Below, in pieces: positions 35,520-44,589 of a stretch of 64,000 bases of DNA (within the stretch, counting starts at the first letter, position 1; every line of letters begins with the position of its first letter). This stretch comes from 9FT-COMBO-48-23 sp963754385. Lineage in GTDB: Bacteria > Chloroflexota > Dehalococcoidia > GIF9 > UBA5629. The position numbers were made by a program, and so were the translations under genes. The stretch is taken from positions 1-64,000 of the forward strand of contig CAVWGE010000003.1 of the NCBI GenBank assembly GCA_963754385.1. The letters are read 5' to 3'. Under the pieces are notes generated by a model, which searched no databases, had not been told where the DNA came from, and was given only the letters and a program-made list of their open reading frames with translations.

Positions 35520-36603
35520 ACCTGCTATAAACAAAGCTCCCCCCTGCACTCACGGTGGCATAGACTACGCGGAGTTAAAGAGGCTTGGCATTTCCCTGGA
35601 AACTATCCTTGACTTCAGCGTTAGCTGTAATCCGTTCGGGTCACCACCTGGCATCAGAGAAGCTTTAGCCGACATATCGGTGGAACGCTACCCTGACTCT
35701 GAAGCCGGTGAACTAAAGCAAGCCCTGGCTGTAAAGCTTAACATAGCTCCGGATAAGCTCATCATAGGTAGCGGTTCCACCGAGCTAATCAGGCTTATAG
35801 CTTTTACCTATTTTGAACCGAATGACCTTGTCCTTATTCCCCAACCTACCTATGGTGAATACGAAGTCGCCTGTAACCTCGCCGATACCCAAATACTGAA
35901 ACAGCTGGTCCTCAAAGAGCCAGACTTCCAGCTAAATGTACCCGAAACGATAAAGTTGATTCAAAAATTCCGACCTAAAGGCGTTTTTCTATGCAATCCT
36001 AACAACCCTACCGGGCAATATATGTCAAAGTTACAAGTTGAGCATATTATGTCAAGTGCACAGGAGAGCCTGCTTATACTTGACGAAGCCTATATCGCCT
36101 TCACTGAAAATGCGTGGTCGTCTCAAGACATGGTAAATCTTGGCAGCTTGGTTATCCTGCGGTCAATGACCAAGGACTATGCCCTGGCCGGACTGCGCCT
36201 CGGCTACGCCATAGCTACCGAGCCAATTATTACTGCCCTGGAACGTGCCTGCCCGCCCTGGAACGTCAACACACTAGCCCAGAAAGCCGGCATCCTTGCC
36301 CTGAATGCCGACAGCTATCTAAAGGAGTGCACTGGCAAAATCCGGGAAGCCAGAGATTTTCTGATAAAAGAGCTAGGACGACTTGGGCTACCGCCGCTGC
36401 CATCGCAAACAAATTTCTTCCTGGTCAAAGTCGGCAATGCCACAGCCTTCAGGCAAGCACTATTAAAGAAGGGTATTCTAGTACGTGATTGTACCTCCTT
36501 CGGCCTGCCCCAATACATACGCCTGGCACCACGTACCTTGCCCGAATGCCAGAAACTAATCGAAGCCATAAAAGAGGTTGGAGTCCTGAGCCATGCCAGC
36601 TAA
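35506..36603 (+). CDS. cobD: L-threonine-O-3-phosphate decarboxylase (HisC-like PLP enzyme)
   Basis: CobD decarboxylates threonine phosphate to the aminopropanol phosphate used by CbiB. It is a fold-type I PLP enzyme of 365 residues related to HisC. HGGIDYAEL near 17-25, IIGSGSTELIRL near 84-95, CNPNNPTGQY near 164-173 and the PLP lysine in RSMTKDYALAGLRLGYA near 222-238. The start is TTG (35506 or the next codon), within the end of cbiB. HisC itself is unlikely in this operon. It overlaps the next gene by 11 bases. Confidence 0.9.
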   Translation: MLQPRPAINKAPPCTHGGIDYAELKRLGISLETILDFSVSCNPFGSPPGIREALADISVERYPDSEAGELKQALAVKLNIAPDKLIIGSGSTELIRLIAFTYFEPNDLVLIPQPTYGEYEVACNLADTQILKQLVLKEPDFQLNVPETIKLIQKFRPKGVFLCNPNNPTGQYMSKLQVEHIMSSAQESLLILDEAYIAFTENAWSSQDMVNLGSLVILRSMTKDYALAGLRLGYAIATEPIITALERACPPWNVNTLAQKAGILALNADSYLKECTGKIREARDFLIKELGRLGLPPLPSQTNFFLVKVGNATAFRQALLKKGILVRDCTSFGLPQYIRLAPRTLPECQKLIEAIKEVGVLSHAS

Positions 36604-38110
36604 AATTTTGATGATACAGGGTACAGCCTCATCTGTAGGCAAGAGCATCATTGTAGCCGGACTATGCCGTATTTTCCGGCAGGATGGCTTTAAGGTAGCA
36701 CCGTTCAAGGCACAGAATATGGCTTTAAACTCCTTCGTCACTAAAGAAGGCGGCGAAATCGGACGGGCTCAAGCAGTACAGGCTGAGGCAGCCGGCATCG
36801 AACCTTCGGTCTACATGAACCCGGTCCTGCTTAAACCAGAAGCCGAAGCCAGCTCACAGGTAATAGTCCTGGGCAAGGTGGACAAAACTCTGAAAGCCAG
36901 CCAATACTACAAGCACACCCCAAATCTGCTTAAGATAATTGAAGACTCTCTAAACCGATTACGTTCTATATATGATATCGTAGTCATCGAAGGAGCTGGC
37001 AGTCCGGCAGAGATAAACCTCAAAAACAGGGAAATAGTCAACATGCGAGTAGCTAAAATGGCTAATGCCCCTGTCCTACTCGTCGGCGATATCGACCGCG
37101 GCGGTGTCTTCGCTTCCATCATCGGCACTCTGGAGCTGCTGACCAAACAAGAGCGTGACCTCATTAAAGGGTTCGTCATCAATAAATTTCGCGGTGACCT
37201 GAAGCTGCTGAAGCCAGGGCTGGACCTGCTGGAGAAACGCACCGGCAAGCCGGTTCTGGGTGTAATCCCCTATTTCCGAGACATCGCCATCGCTCAGGAG
37301 GACTCGGTCTATCTTGATGAAAGACAGGCAAGCTCAGCCAAAGGAACTGTTGACGTGGCCGTGATACGCTTACCCCACATTTCTAACTACGATGATTTCG
37401 ACCCCCTGGAAGAGCAAGGTTGCACCGTCCGCTATATAACCAGAGCTTCCGAACTGGGAAATCCAGACTTGCTTATCCTGCCGGGTACTAAAAGCACTAT
37501 CGCCGACTTAATCTACTTGCAGCAGCAAGGGCTGGCGCAAGCCATTATCCACAGGGCGCAATCAGGCATCCCGGTGATAGGTATCTGCGGCGGCTATCAG
37601 ATGCTGGGCAAGAACATACACGACCCTGACAAAGTCGAGTCCAAGCATGGCAGCATCGCCGGGCTGGGTCTGCTCAACAGCACGACCATTTTTAATCGCG
37701 CCAAAACAACTACCCAGGTTAAAGCTCAGGTGGCTGCCGATGAGGGGCTACTCAAAGGCTTGAAAGACATAGAAGTCACCGGCTACGAAATACACATGGG
37801 GCAAACTAGAAGCCAGAAATGCCGGCCGGCATTCCGGATTCTGGAAACACCTCAAGGGGAAGCCAACTATTTCGATGGTTCCGTCAGCAGCGACGGCTTT
37901 GTATTCGGCAGCTACATTCATGGCTTGTTTCACAACGCCAGTTTTACACACCATCTACTGAACAGGCTGCGTCAGCTACGAGGTTTACCGATAATCTCAG
38001 CTCCATCAACAAATAAGCAGGAAATATATGATAAACTAGCCGGTATAATCAGGCAGAACCTCGATATGCCCCAGGTTTACAAAATAACTTTCGGGAGGAA
38101 TCATGGTTGA
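36593..38110 (+). CDS. cobQ: Cobyric acid synthase
   Basis: This enzyme (CobQ/CbiP) amidates side chains b, d, e and g of adenosylcobyrinic acid a,c-diamide with glutamine and ATP. The N-terminal DTBS-like ATPase domain begins ILMIQGTASSVGKSIIVAGL near 5-24. The C-terminal class I glutaminase has nucleophile Cys332 in GICGGYQMLG and the His in GSYIHGLFHN near 441. The 505-residue length is standard. A GGAG site is 9 bases before the ATG. As the earliest step encoded here, it suggests that the upstream corrin ring is made elsewhere or salvaged. Confidence 0.95.
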   Translation: MPAKILMIQGTASSVGKSIIVAGLCRIFRQDGFKVAPFKAQNMALNSFVTKEGGEIGRAQAVQAEAAGIEPSVYMNPVLLKPEAEASSQVIVLGKVDKTLKASQYYKHTPNLLKIIEDSLNRLRSIYDIVVIEGAGSPAEINLKNREIVNMRVAKMANAPVLLVGDIDRGGVFASIIGTLELLTKQERDLIKGFVINKFRGDLKLLKPGLDLLEKRTGKPVLGVIPYFRDIAIAQEDSVYLDERQASSAKGTVDVAVIRLPHISNYDDFDPLEEQGCTVRYITRASELGNPDLLILPGTKSTIADLIYLQQQGLAQAIIHRAQSGIPVIGICGGYQMLGKNIHDPDKVESKHGSIAGLGLLNSTTIFNRAKTTTQVKAQVAADEGLLKGLKDIEVTGYEIHMGQTRSQKCRPAFRILETPQGEANYFDGSVSSDGFVFGSYIHGLFHNASFTHHLLNRLRQLRGLPIISAPSTNKQEIYDKLAGIIRQNLDMPQVYKITFGRNHG

Positions 38111-38627
38111 AAAAAACTCCAAGGGTCTCGTTCATGTCTATACAGGCGATGGTAAAGGCAAGACCACAGCCGCCTTAGGTCTGGCGATAAGAGCCATAGG
38201 ACAAGGCATGAAGGTAGCCTTCATCCAATTCGTAAAACGGCAACCCTGCGGCGAGCATTTTTTTGTCAAACAGTATAACCCTTTTGAAATAGTCCAGATA
38301 AGCATCGGCGATAGCTTCAAGAAATCTAAAGAACAATCAAGCCAGGAAGCCCAGCAGACACTAGCCTATGCTGAACAGGAGATAGCCAGCGGCAAATATG
38401 ACCTGGTCATTTTGGATGAGATTTTCATTGCTACCAACCAGGGCTTAATAACCGTTAAGCAGGTGCTAGACTTGCTGGATGCGAAGCCCGGCTCGGTTGA
38501 ACTGGTCTTGACGGGACGTAAAGCGCCTCCAGAGATAGTTCAGCGGGCTGATTTGGTTACCGAGATGCTAATGATTAAGCACCCCTTCACCGAGGGAACA
38601 AGTGCCAGGCGAGGCATCGAATACTGA
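38103..38627 (+). CDS. cobO: Cob(I)alamin adenosyltransferase (CobA/BtuR type)
   Basis: It adds the 5'-deoxyadenosyl group from ATP to the cobalt of cobinamide or cobyrinic acid diamide. 174 residues with the P-loop YTGDGKGKTTAALGLAIRA near 13-31, VAFIQFVKR near 39-47 and a Walker B-like DLVILDEIF near 100-108. It overlaps cobQ by 8 bases and has a GGGAGGA site. Confidence 0.95.
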   Translation: MVEKNSKGLVHVYTGDGKGKTTAALGLAIRAIGQGMKVAFIQFVKRQPCGEHFFVKQYNPFEIVQISIGDSFKKSKEQSSQEAQQTLAYAEQEIASGKYDLVILDEIFIATNQGLITVKQVLDLLDAKPGSVELVLTGRKAPPEIVQRADLVTEMLMIKHPFTEGTSARRGIEY

Positions 38628-38646
38628 TTAACAAGGAGCTTAAACA

Positions 38647-39729
38647 ATGACCACTTCCTTAGACACCATACTTAAAGAAATAAAACCGCTGGATAGCTCG
38701 GCGATGTCAGCCGCCCAGAGCCGTCAGAACAGCCTGACCAAGCCGCACGGCAGCCTGGGCAGGCTGGAGGAGCTGTCGATTCAGATTGCTGGAATTAAAG
38801 GCCAGGTTAAACCTAAACTGGAGCACAAGACCATAATAACCATGGTCGCCGACCACGGTGTCGTTGCTGAAACGGTCAGCCTCTACCCCCAGGAAGTAAC
38901 CCGCCAGATGGTACTCAACTTCCTCAAAGGCGGTGCCGCTATAAACGTCCTGGCCGGACAAATAGGTGCCCGTGTTATAGTAGTAGACATGGGAGTAAAA
39001 GGCGGCTTTCAGCCGCTGCCCGGATTGTTATGTAAAATGATTGATTTCGGCACCAAAAACATGGCACAGGGACCGGCTATGACCCGTCAGCAAGCCGTAG
39101 ATACCATAGAGGCTGGCATCCAGGTGGTTGAAGCTGAGATGGCCAAGAGACTCGATATCATCGGCACCGGAGATATGGGCATCGGCAACACCACAGCCAG
39201 CAGTGCCATCTTCGCTGCTCTCAGCGGCAAATCACCCAAGAAAATCACCGGTCGCGGTACCGGCATCGGCGATAGACAGCTGGCTCACAAAATCAAAGTG
39301 ATAGAAAGAGCCTTATCGGTAAACAAGCCGAATTCCAAAGACCCGATAGACGTCTTAGCCAAGGTCGGCGGCTTCGAAATCGGCGGCCTGGCCGGAGTGA
39401 TACTTGCCGGTGCTGCCTACAGAATGCCGGTGGTCATTGATGGCTTCATCTCCGGGGCTGCGGCGCTCATCGCCACCGGCCTGTCGCCTCAGTCCAAAGA
39501 CTATCTCATCGCCGCCCATCTCTCGGCAGAGGCAGGCCATGACCTTCTGCTCCAGTTCCTGGGACTAAAACCGCTGCTTAATTTAAACATGCGGCTGGGT
39601 GAAGGCACCGGCGCCGTTTTAGGCATCTTTCTCGCCGAAGCTGCCGTCAATACCTTGAGCCAGATGGCTACCTTCGCTGAAGCCGGTGTTTCCGAAGCCA
39701 AACCGCTCGAACCGCATGGAGGAGCTTAG
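38647..39729 (+). CDS. cobT: Nicotinate-nucleotide-dimethylbenzimidazole phosphoribosyltransferase
   Basis: CobT makes alpha-ribazole phosphate, the lower-ligand nucleotide. The 360-residue protein shows LTKPHGSLGRLEELSIQIAG near 30-49, VADHGVVAETVSLYPQEVT near 74-92 and GDMGIGNTTASSAI near 177-190. The C-terminal catalytic glutamate is in RLGEGTGAVLG near 316. An AAGGAG site precedes the start. The gap before cobS is two bases. Confidence 0.96.
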   Translation: MTTSLDTILKEIKPLDSSAMSAAQSRQNSLTKPHGSLGRLEELSIQIAGIKGQVKPKLEHKTIITMVADHGVVAETVSLYPQEVTRQMVLNFLKGGAAINVLAGQIGARVIVVDMGVKGGFQPLPGLLCKMIDFGTKNMAQGPAMTRQQAVDTIEAGIQVVEAEMAKRLDIIGTGDMGIGNTTASSAIFAALSGKSPKKITGRGTGIGDRQLAHKIKVIERALSVNKPNSKDPIDVLAKVGGFEIGGLAGVILAGAAYRMPVVIDGFISGAAALIATGLSPQSKDYLIAAHLSAEAGHDLLLQFLGLKPLLNLNMRLGEGTGAVLGIFLAEAAVNTLSQMATFAEAGVSEAKPLEPHGGA

Positions 39730-39731
39730 CC

Positions 39732-40481
39732 TTGGATTTCTGGGCAGCACTGCAATTTCTAACCATATTCCCCACACCTCTACACCATAAGGTCACAGCT
39801 AAGACCTCAGGCCAGTCCCTGCCCTATTTCCCGCTGGTCGGCTTAATACTTGGCGCCATCCTGCTTGGTCTTCACTACGGCTTGATTCTGATCCTGCCGT
39901 CTTCAGTAGTAAACGCCCTGCTTATCATAGCCTTAGTTGTCCTGACCGGCGCCCATCACCTCGACGGCTTCATCGACACCTGCGATGGCGTTATCGCCGG
40001 CAAATCGAAGAGGGAAAGGCTATCCATAATGTCGGACAGCAAGGTCGGTGCCTTCGGCATCGTCGGCGCTATCCTCCTGCTGCTGCTCAAATATGTTTCC
40101 CTGTCCTCCGCGCCGATATTGCCGGCTTTGCTGCTCATGCCCACCTTGAGCCGCTGGGCGATGGTCTCCATCATCTTCACCTTTCCCTACGCCAAACGCT
40201 ACGGCATGGGGCTTGCCTTCAAACAGGGAGCCAACTGGCAGAGGTTGACCATTGCCACCATAATAGCCTTGATCGTCGCCGTAGCCCTGCTGAAGTGGTG
40301 GGGGCTGGTGCTGATGGCTGCCTTGTGGCTCATTGCCTTCAGCATAGCCAGCTATTTCCGCTCCCGCCTGGGCGGCCTCACCGGCGATAATTACGGAGCC
40401 ATCAACGAGCTGGCTGAAGTTCTGGTGCTCCTGCTACTCGTCTTAATGGAGAGATTACCTTTGGAGTACAGCCTTGGCTAA
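39732..40481 (+). CDS. cobS: Adenosylcobinamide-GDP ribazoletransferase (cobalamin synthase)
   Basis: CobS joins adenosylcobinamide-GDP with alpha-ribazole (phosphate) at the membrane. 249 residues, six or so helices. FLTIFPTPL near 9-17 and the metal-binding HHLDGFIDTCDGVIAG near 76-91 (family D-G-x2-D motif) identify it, as does RLGGLTGDNYGAINELAE near the C-terminus. The start is TTG with a GGAGGAG site 7 bases upstream. It overlaps cobU by 8 bases. Confidence 0.94.
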   Translation: MDFWAALQFLTIFPTPLHHKVTAKTSGQSLPYFPLVGLILGAILLGLHYGLILILPSSVVNALLIIALVVLTGAHHLDGFIDTCDGVIAGKSKRERLSIMSDSKVGAFGIVGAILLLLLKYVSLSSAPILPALLLMPTLSRWAMVSIIFTFPYAKRYGMGLAFKQGANWQRLTIATIIALIVAVALLKWWGLVLMAALWLIAFSIASYFRSRLGGLTGDNYGAINELAEVLVLLLLVLMERLPLEYSLG

Positions 40482-41016
40482 GCAAAGCATCCTCCTGCTC
40501 GGCGGTGCCCGCAGCGGCAAAAGCCGCTACGCCCAGCAGCTGGCTGGAGAACTCGGTGGCAAAGTTCTCTTTGTCGCCACCGGCGAGGCACTCGATGAAG
40601 AGATGCAGACTCGTATTGCCGAGCACAGAAAGAACCGTCCCAAAAGCTGGAGAACGCTGGAGATACCGACCGGCATCGGCAAAGCAATAGAGAAAGGAAT
40701 CGACAATGCCGAAGTGGTAGTCATAGACTGCCTCACCCTGCTCGTTTCCAACCTGCTCCACGGTGAGCCTGACTACTCCGAAGCGGAGAAAAGAATGCTG
40801 TCTGAGATAAACGAGCTTATCACCACCATGGACAAGCTCGATGCCAGCTTCGTCATCGTCTCCAACGAGGTTGGCATGGGCCTGGTACCTGAGACTAAAT
40901 TAGGCCGCATCTACCGTGACCTGCTGGGCAAAGCCAACCAGCTACTCGCCCAACACGCCACCGAGGTCTATCTCATGGTCGCCTGCCTGCCGGTCCAGGT
41001 AAAAGGGCAGGATTAG
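40474..41016 (+). CDS. cobU: Adenosylcobinamide kinase/adenosylcobinamide-phosphate guanylyltransferase
   Basis: CobU phosphorylates adenosylcobinamide and transfers GMP to it. The 180-residue protein has P-loop GGARSGKSRYAQ near 9-20, VATGEALDEEMQTRIAEHR with the guanylylated-His region near 34-52, and VIDCLTLLVSNLL. The start is TTG with GGAG 7 bases upstream. It is the last gene of the riboswitch operon. No clear terminator follows. Confidence 0.95.
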   Translation: MAKQSILLLGGARSGKSRYAQQLAGELGGKVLFVATGEALDEEMQTRIAEHRKNRPKSWRTLEIPTGIGKAIEKGIDNAEVVVIDCLTLLVSNLLHGEPDYSEAEKRMLSEINELITTMDKLDASFVIVSNEVGMGLVPETKLGRIYRDLLGKANQLLAQHATEVYLMVACLPVQVKGQD

Positions 41017-41051
41017 GATATTAACAGGGCGAAAAGTAACAAAACGCCATA

Positions 41052-41079
41052 TTGTGTACTGACCGTCATAGGGTATAAT
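41052..41079 (+). promoter_or_regulatory. Promoter of the HEPN-like gene
   Basis: TTGTGT (41052-41057) and TATAAT (41074-41079) with a 16-base spacer lie directly before the gene at 41100, separating it from the cobalamin operon. Confidence 0.5.
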
Positions 41080-41099
41080 GGAACTTAGAAGTGTGAGGT

Positions 41100-42452
41100 T
41101 TGATTCTAACAACAGAGGAGTATGCAAGGGGTTTTATAGACTTCGATGCGGTCTTGCCAAAAGATTGTATTATAGAGCTTTGGACTAGAACTGCCGATAC
41201 ACAAGAAGAGAACTCTGAATGGACTGGCCCCTATTCAAAACCAGATGGCTCTAAAGTTCTAGCTCTTCCAAAGCCTTATATGCAGCTTCAAGTACAGCTT
41301 AAACGTGGGGATGACCCAACCAAAACACCTGTCCTTGCCAAGGTGCGTTGGGAGCGTGATGGCAATACATATATTTGGCCAGGCCAAAATGGCTTTGTTG
41401 GACCACCAGGGCCATTGAGTTTGGGTAGAGATTATGGCATCTCTTATCGTCTAGTATTTCAGCCGAAGAGAGCAGTTTGGCCAGATCCCTTCGTGATTAT
41501 AAGTAAAACCATGCGGATTAGGTTTTGGAAAGGAGGCCTCAAAGGACATGACATATCCGGCTTTAAGGATGCCCAACTTGGGCCAAATGATACCCTTTCA
41601 ATTGAGGGGAGCATCAAGGAGGTTGAAGCGAAGGGTGACATAGTGGAAATACTCGCAACTATCGCAGAAAATCCGGAAAATAGCAAAGAGCAAACAAAGG
41701 AGGCAGCAAAAAATCAAGTAGAGTCGGTTGTTGGACTTTTAGCCCTGTGTTTTGGTGAACAGATTCTGGGTAACCCTATTTTTGCTGAATACTATTTTAG
41801 TAGTGCCGCAGGCGAGCAAGGGCATATTCATATTCCCGTTAAGCATCTTATCGAATTGTCTATTGAGCAAAATCTAGGTTCTGTTATTGAAGAACCTTTA
41901 TCAACTTTGTACCGTTCATCAATGAGTCCATCAATTCGTATAGCGCTACGCTGGTATGCGGCAGGACTTAACAGTGGCTCACTAATAGATGCATATATCT
42001 CTTACTTTGTTAGCCTTGAAGCTCTCGCCACTGGATACTTTGCAGCAATTACCCCTAAACTAGTCAGAAAGGAATACAATCAACTCAAAAAATATTTCTC
42101 AGTAGCGCGACCGAGTATTGACCGTAGATTAAAGGAAATTACCCTAGGACGCATAGCTGACTTTCCCTTGTCGAGCAAATTTGAGGAATACTGGAGGAGT
42201 CGCTTTGTCCATAAAACCCGTGAAAGTAGCGAATTTCCCAAGCTCAATCGTATTAGGAACGATCTTCTTCACGGGAGTGCAAGGTTTGTTGCCACAAATG
42301 AATTGAGTGTAGTTAAAGGTCTCGTTGAGAGGTTGCTAGCAAAAGAATTGGGACTCGAAAGTATCATAAGTAACCGCCAATCGGGCCCCAAGTTGCTCGA
42401 GCTTGTATTGACCTACCTGACAGTGCCATCGAAAGATAGGACAAATCAATAA
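41100..42452 (+). CDS. HEPN/Apea-like domain protein of unknown function
   Basis: This 450-residue soluble protein is not one I recognise by name. The C-terminal third (about 300-420) is helical and ends with RNDLLHG at 386-392, matching the R-x4-H motif of HEPN RNases and of Apea-like proteins. The N-terminal half looks beta-rich and carries no familiar motif. The start is TTG, directly after an in-frame stop at 41094-41096. The GTGAGG just before it is too close for a good ribosome site. Because a promoter lies immediately upstream, the gene is likely its own transcript. It could be a defence-type RNase or a house-keeping HEPN protein; no antitoxin partner is next to it. Confidence 0.6.
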   Translation: MILTTEEYARGFIDFDAVLPKDCIIELWTRTADTQEENSEWTGPYSKPDGSKVLALPKPYMQLQVQLKRGDDPTKTPVLAKVRWERDGNTYIWPGQNGFVGPPGPLSLGRDYGISYRLVFQPKRAVWPDPFVIISKTMRIRFWKGGLKGHDISGFKDAQLGPNDTLSIEGSIKEVEAKGDIVEILATIAENPENSKEQTKEAAKNQVESVVGLLALCFGEQILGNPIFAEYYFSSAAGEQGHIHIPVKHLIELSIEQNLGSVIEEPLSTLYRSSMSPSIRIALRWYAAGLNSGSLIDAYISYFVSLEALATGYFAAITPKLVRKEYNQLKKYFSVARPSIDRRLKEITLGRIADFPLSSKFEEYWRSRFVHKTRESSEFPKLNRIRNDLLHGSARFVATNELSVVKGLVERLLAKELGLESIISNRQSGPKLLELVLTYLTVPSKDRTNQ

Positions 42453-42566
42453 ACTTTCTTCAGGTCTCTTCATGACTGTCGTTGCTTAACAAAAAGCCAG
42501 AATGTGACTTAGAGATTCCTTCCTGAGGATATGCCATACCTCTCGAAAGGAAAAAGAAGCTCAGCC

Positions 42567-42597
42567 TTGACCAGGTCAAATAGTAATAGGCTATAAT
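42567..42597 (+). promoter_or_regulatory. Promoter of the NfeD-like gene
   Basis: TTGACC (42567-42572) and TATAAT (42592-42597), 19-base spacer. The -10 box is 5 bases before the first ATG (42603), so either the mRNA is leaderless or translation starts at ATG 42639. Confidence 0.5.
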
Positions 42598-42602
42598 CAG
42601 TT

Positions 42603-43067
42603 ATGAATTTCGGGATCATTTCCTTCCGACGATATGCAATGGATTTCGATGTGAAAAAACTAAATACCCAACTCATAAAGAGAACTGTCACGGACTGGCT
42701 CAAGGTTATAGTATTTTTACTAGACGATGTTGTTGCGTTGCTCTTAATCATATTGCTACTGCGATTTCTAAAAATACAAATTCCTTTACCCATTATCATC
42801 GTCGTAGCGATACTGATTGGTACTCTTCTTTTCATAATACACCGAGCAATTATACCTGATTTTCGAAGAAAGCCGGCTACAGGACAAGAGGGAATGATAG
42901 GCTCACAAGGCAGCGTAGTGAAGACGCTGAGTCCGATCGGCACTGTTGTCGTTGAAGGGGAGCATTGGAAAGCTAAATCGGTTGATGGCAGTATAGGGGT
43001 TGGTGAGAATGTGGAAATCGTGGGATTGGATGGGCTGACATTAAAAGTAAAGCGTAAAAAGCGATAG
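42603..43067 (+). CDS. NfeD-like membrane protein
   Basis: A 154-residue protein with two hydrophobic helices (about 35-58 and 63-82), followed by a soluble OB-fold region of the NfeD type: QEGMIGSQGSVVKTLSPIGTV near 94-114, then VEGEHWKAKS and GENVEIVGLDGLTLKVKR. NfeD proteins act with stomatin/SPFH partners in membrane quality control. No SPFH gene is adjacent. The promoter position makes ATG 42639 a possible true start, giving 142 residues. Confidence 0.78.
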   Translation: MNFGIISFRRYAMDFDVKKLNTQLIKRTVTDWLKVIVFLLDDVVALLLIILLLRFLKIQIPLPIIIVVAILIGTLLFIIHRAIIPDFRRKPATGQEGMIGSQGSVVKTLSPIGTVVVEGEHWKAKSVDGSIGVGENVEIVGLDGLTLKVKRKKR

Positions 43068-43135
43068 TTGACTGGAATCTTGGATAAGTTTGGTCAACAA
43101 TTCATCGTATTGTGCAGTTGCAGCTCTGGTCTGGG

Positions 43136-43525
43136 TCAGCCTTTAGTTGAACTCTCAGAGTCGAACTCGACATGGAATCGATGGAGGAATCGATGCACGG
43201 CCGGGGCAAGCAGGACGGCAATAGCGACGAGGAAGATTATCCCGGAAAACAGTGCGTAGAACGAGGCAAACAACTTCCCGGCATTGGTATTTAGCACATT
43301 CACAGGCCCCATGCCGCCGAGAATCATGGCGGCATTAACCGTGGCATCAATCCATGATAAGCCTTCGAACTGATGATAGCCAACGATGCCGATTGCCAGA
43401 GAAACGAGGACGATGCCCAGAGCAATAAGAACATGCCAGGCAATGCGGAGTAAAAACTCAGCTCTGGAAATCAACGGCTGCCGGAAATGTTCGTACATCA
43501 GGGGTGTACCCCGTGTTTCCCTCAA
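43136..43525 (-). CDS. Small membrane protein with ion-channel-like pore loop
   Basis: A 129-residue protein with helices at about 25-50 and 85-112. Between them is a re-entrant-looking segment, GLSWIDATVNAAMILGGMGPV, that resembles the pore helix and filter of two-helix channels, although the canonical TVGYG filter is absent (GGMG instead). Similar short proteins are annotated as hypothetical or channel-like in other bacteria. Function is not established. It stands alone on the minus strand. Confidence 0.55.
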   Translation of the reverse strand: MRETRGTPLMYEHFRQPLISRAEFLLRIAWHVLIALGIVLVSLAIGIVGYHQFEGLSWIDATVNAAMILGGMGPVNVLNTNAGKLFASFYALFSGIIFLVAIAVLLAPAVHRFLHRFHVEFDSESSTKG

Positions 43526-43900
43526 ATTGGTTTACCTTTGGTGATTCACTGCTACAATTATACCACGTCGGTGGGAGGGCTAGGGTGAGGGTGAATTTTA
43601 AATCCTAAACCCCAAGCACCAAATCTCAATGACTCAAAAATTCCCGCAATGAATTTTGCATTTTTATCTGTTATTTTAATTTTTGATTTTGTTTCCCCCT
43701 CACTCTAACTCTCTCCCTCCAGAGGAGCGAGGATGAAGCCTCGTGGCTACACTTTCTTTGTCTCAGCCGTCACAAGGTCAGACTAAGTGAAAAAATGGGA
43801 AAAGCTCACAATCAGCCGGATTCCGTTATATACGTCTGCCATAGACGATGGTATAATGTCAACCATAAAGGGCTATCAGCAGGTCTCGAGGGGGGATATT
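43526..43900. other. Gap before the NYN gene
   Basis: These 375 bases hold the palindromic element described separately and, near the end, an extended -10 box TGGTATAAT (43849-43857) that fits transcription of the NYN gene starting at 43901. I see no gene. An open frame running from 43787 into the NYN gene starts upstream of that promoter and is probably not translated. Confidence 0.5.
43570..43720. repeat. Palindromic MITE-like intergenic element
   Basis: GGTGGGAGGGCTAGGGTGAG at 43570-43589 has an imperfect inverted copy at 43695-43720 (CCCCCTCACTCTAACTCTCT and on). The AT-rich interior reads TAAATCCTAAACCCCAAGC. No coding capacity is visible. It has the form of a small non-autonomous element, but no target duplication is clear. 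Confidence 0.5.
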
Positions 43901-44488
43901 ATGGACGATAGAGTCGCAATCTTCATAGATGGAAGCAATTTGTACCATGGTCTAAGAAACAACTTTGGGCGTCACAACCTCAACTTCTCTGAATTTGCCA
44001 GTAAGCTATGTGGCTCCAGGCGCTTGTTCCGAACATATTACTACAATGTCTTACAAGACCCGAATCAAAGGCCTGATAGCTATAGAGAGCAACAGGAATT
44101 CCTCGATAACCTGCGCAAGACGCCATATCTGGAGGTTCGACTGGGGGGTACCAAAGTGTCACAGGGTATCCCTGTGGAGAAGGGTATAGATATTATGCTG
44201 GCTACAGACCTGCTATATTTTGCCTGGAACGACTTCTATGATGTGGCAGTGCTTGTGAGCGGTGACTCTGATTTTGCCTATGCTCTTCAAGCTGTAAAAA
44301 ACATGGGCAAGCATGTCGAGGTGGCTTACTTCGAGAGTGGAGCCTCCAAGGACCTCTTGAGTGTAGCCGATAATCGTTATCTACTAAACCGGAGCTTTTT
44401 CAGTGGTGTGTGGGCACATAAACGTTATACTGCTCGCAGAAGAGTGATTGTAGAAGGTCAGAAACAGAGCATTCCGGGTGGCGAATAA
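43901..44488 (+). CDS. NYN/LabA-like PIN-fold putative RNase
   Basis: A 195-residue NYN domain protein (DUF88, LabA/PIN family). Conserved acidic residues occur in AIFIDGSNLYHG near 6-17 (Asp10), EKGIDIMLATDLL near 93-105 and the VLVSGDSDFAYALQAV block near 117-132. These form the metal site of PIN-like RNases. The substrate is unknown. The ATG at 43901 has a GAGGGGGG site 6 bases upstream and follows an extended -10 box, which excludes the longer open frame from 43787. Confidence 0.85.
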   Translation: MDDRVAIFIDGSNLYHGLRNNFGRHNLNFSEFASKLCGSRRLFRTYYYNVLQDPNQRPDSYREQQEFLDNLRKTPYLEVRLGGTKVSQGIPVEKGIDIMLATDLLYFAWNDFYDVAVLVSGDSDFAYALQAVKNMGKHVEVAYFESGASKDLLSVADNRYLLNRSFFSGVWAHKRYTARRRVIVEGQKQSIPGGE

Positions 44489-44548
44489 GCCTCAATCAAA
44501 AGTCAAACTTTTAGAGCCTAATTTTACAAAGTCAGTAAGGAATAGGTA

Positions 44549-44577
44549 TCGACAAACAGCGGATGGACTACTATAAT
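44549..44577 (+). promoter_or_regulatory. Promoter of the two surface-protein genes
   Basis: TCGACA (44549-44554) and TATAAT (44572-44577) with a 17-base spacer. An in-frame ATG at 44563 lies between the two boxes, so the surface protein must start downstream, most simply at 44590. Confidence 0.6.
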
Positions 44578-44589
44578 AGATGTAAGCAG

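Noticed and set aside
44563..44589. Longer N-terminus of the Ig-repeat surface protein from ATG 44563
   Set aside because: That ATG lies inside the promoter spacer; starting at 44590 also gives a cleaner signal peptide.
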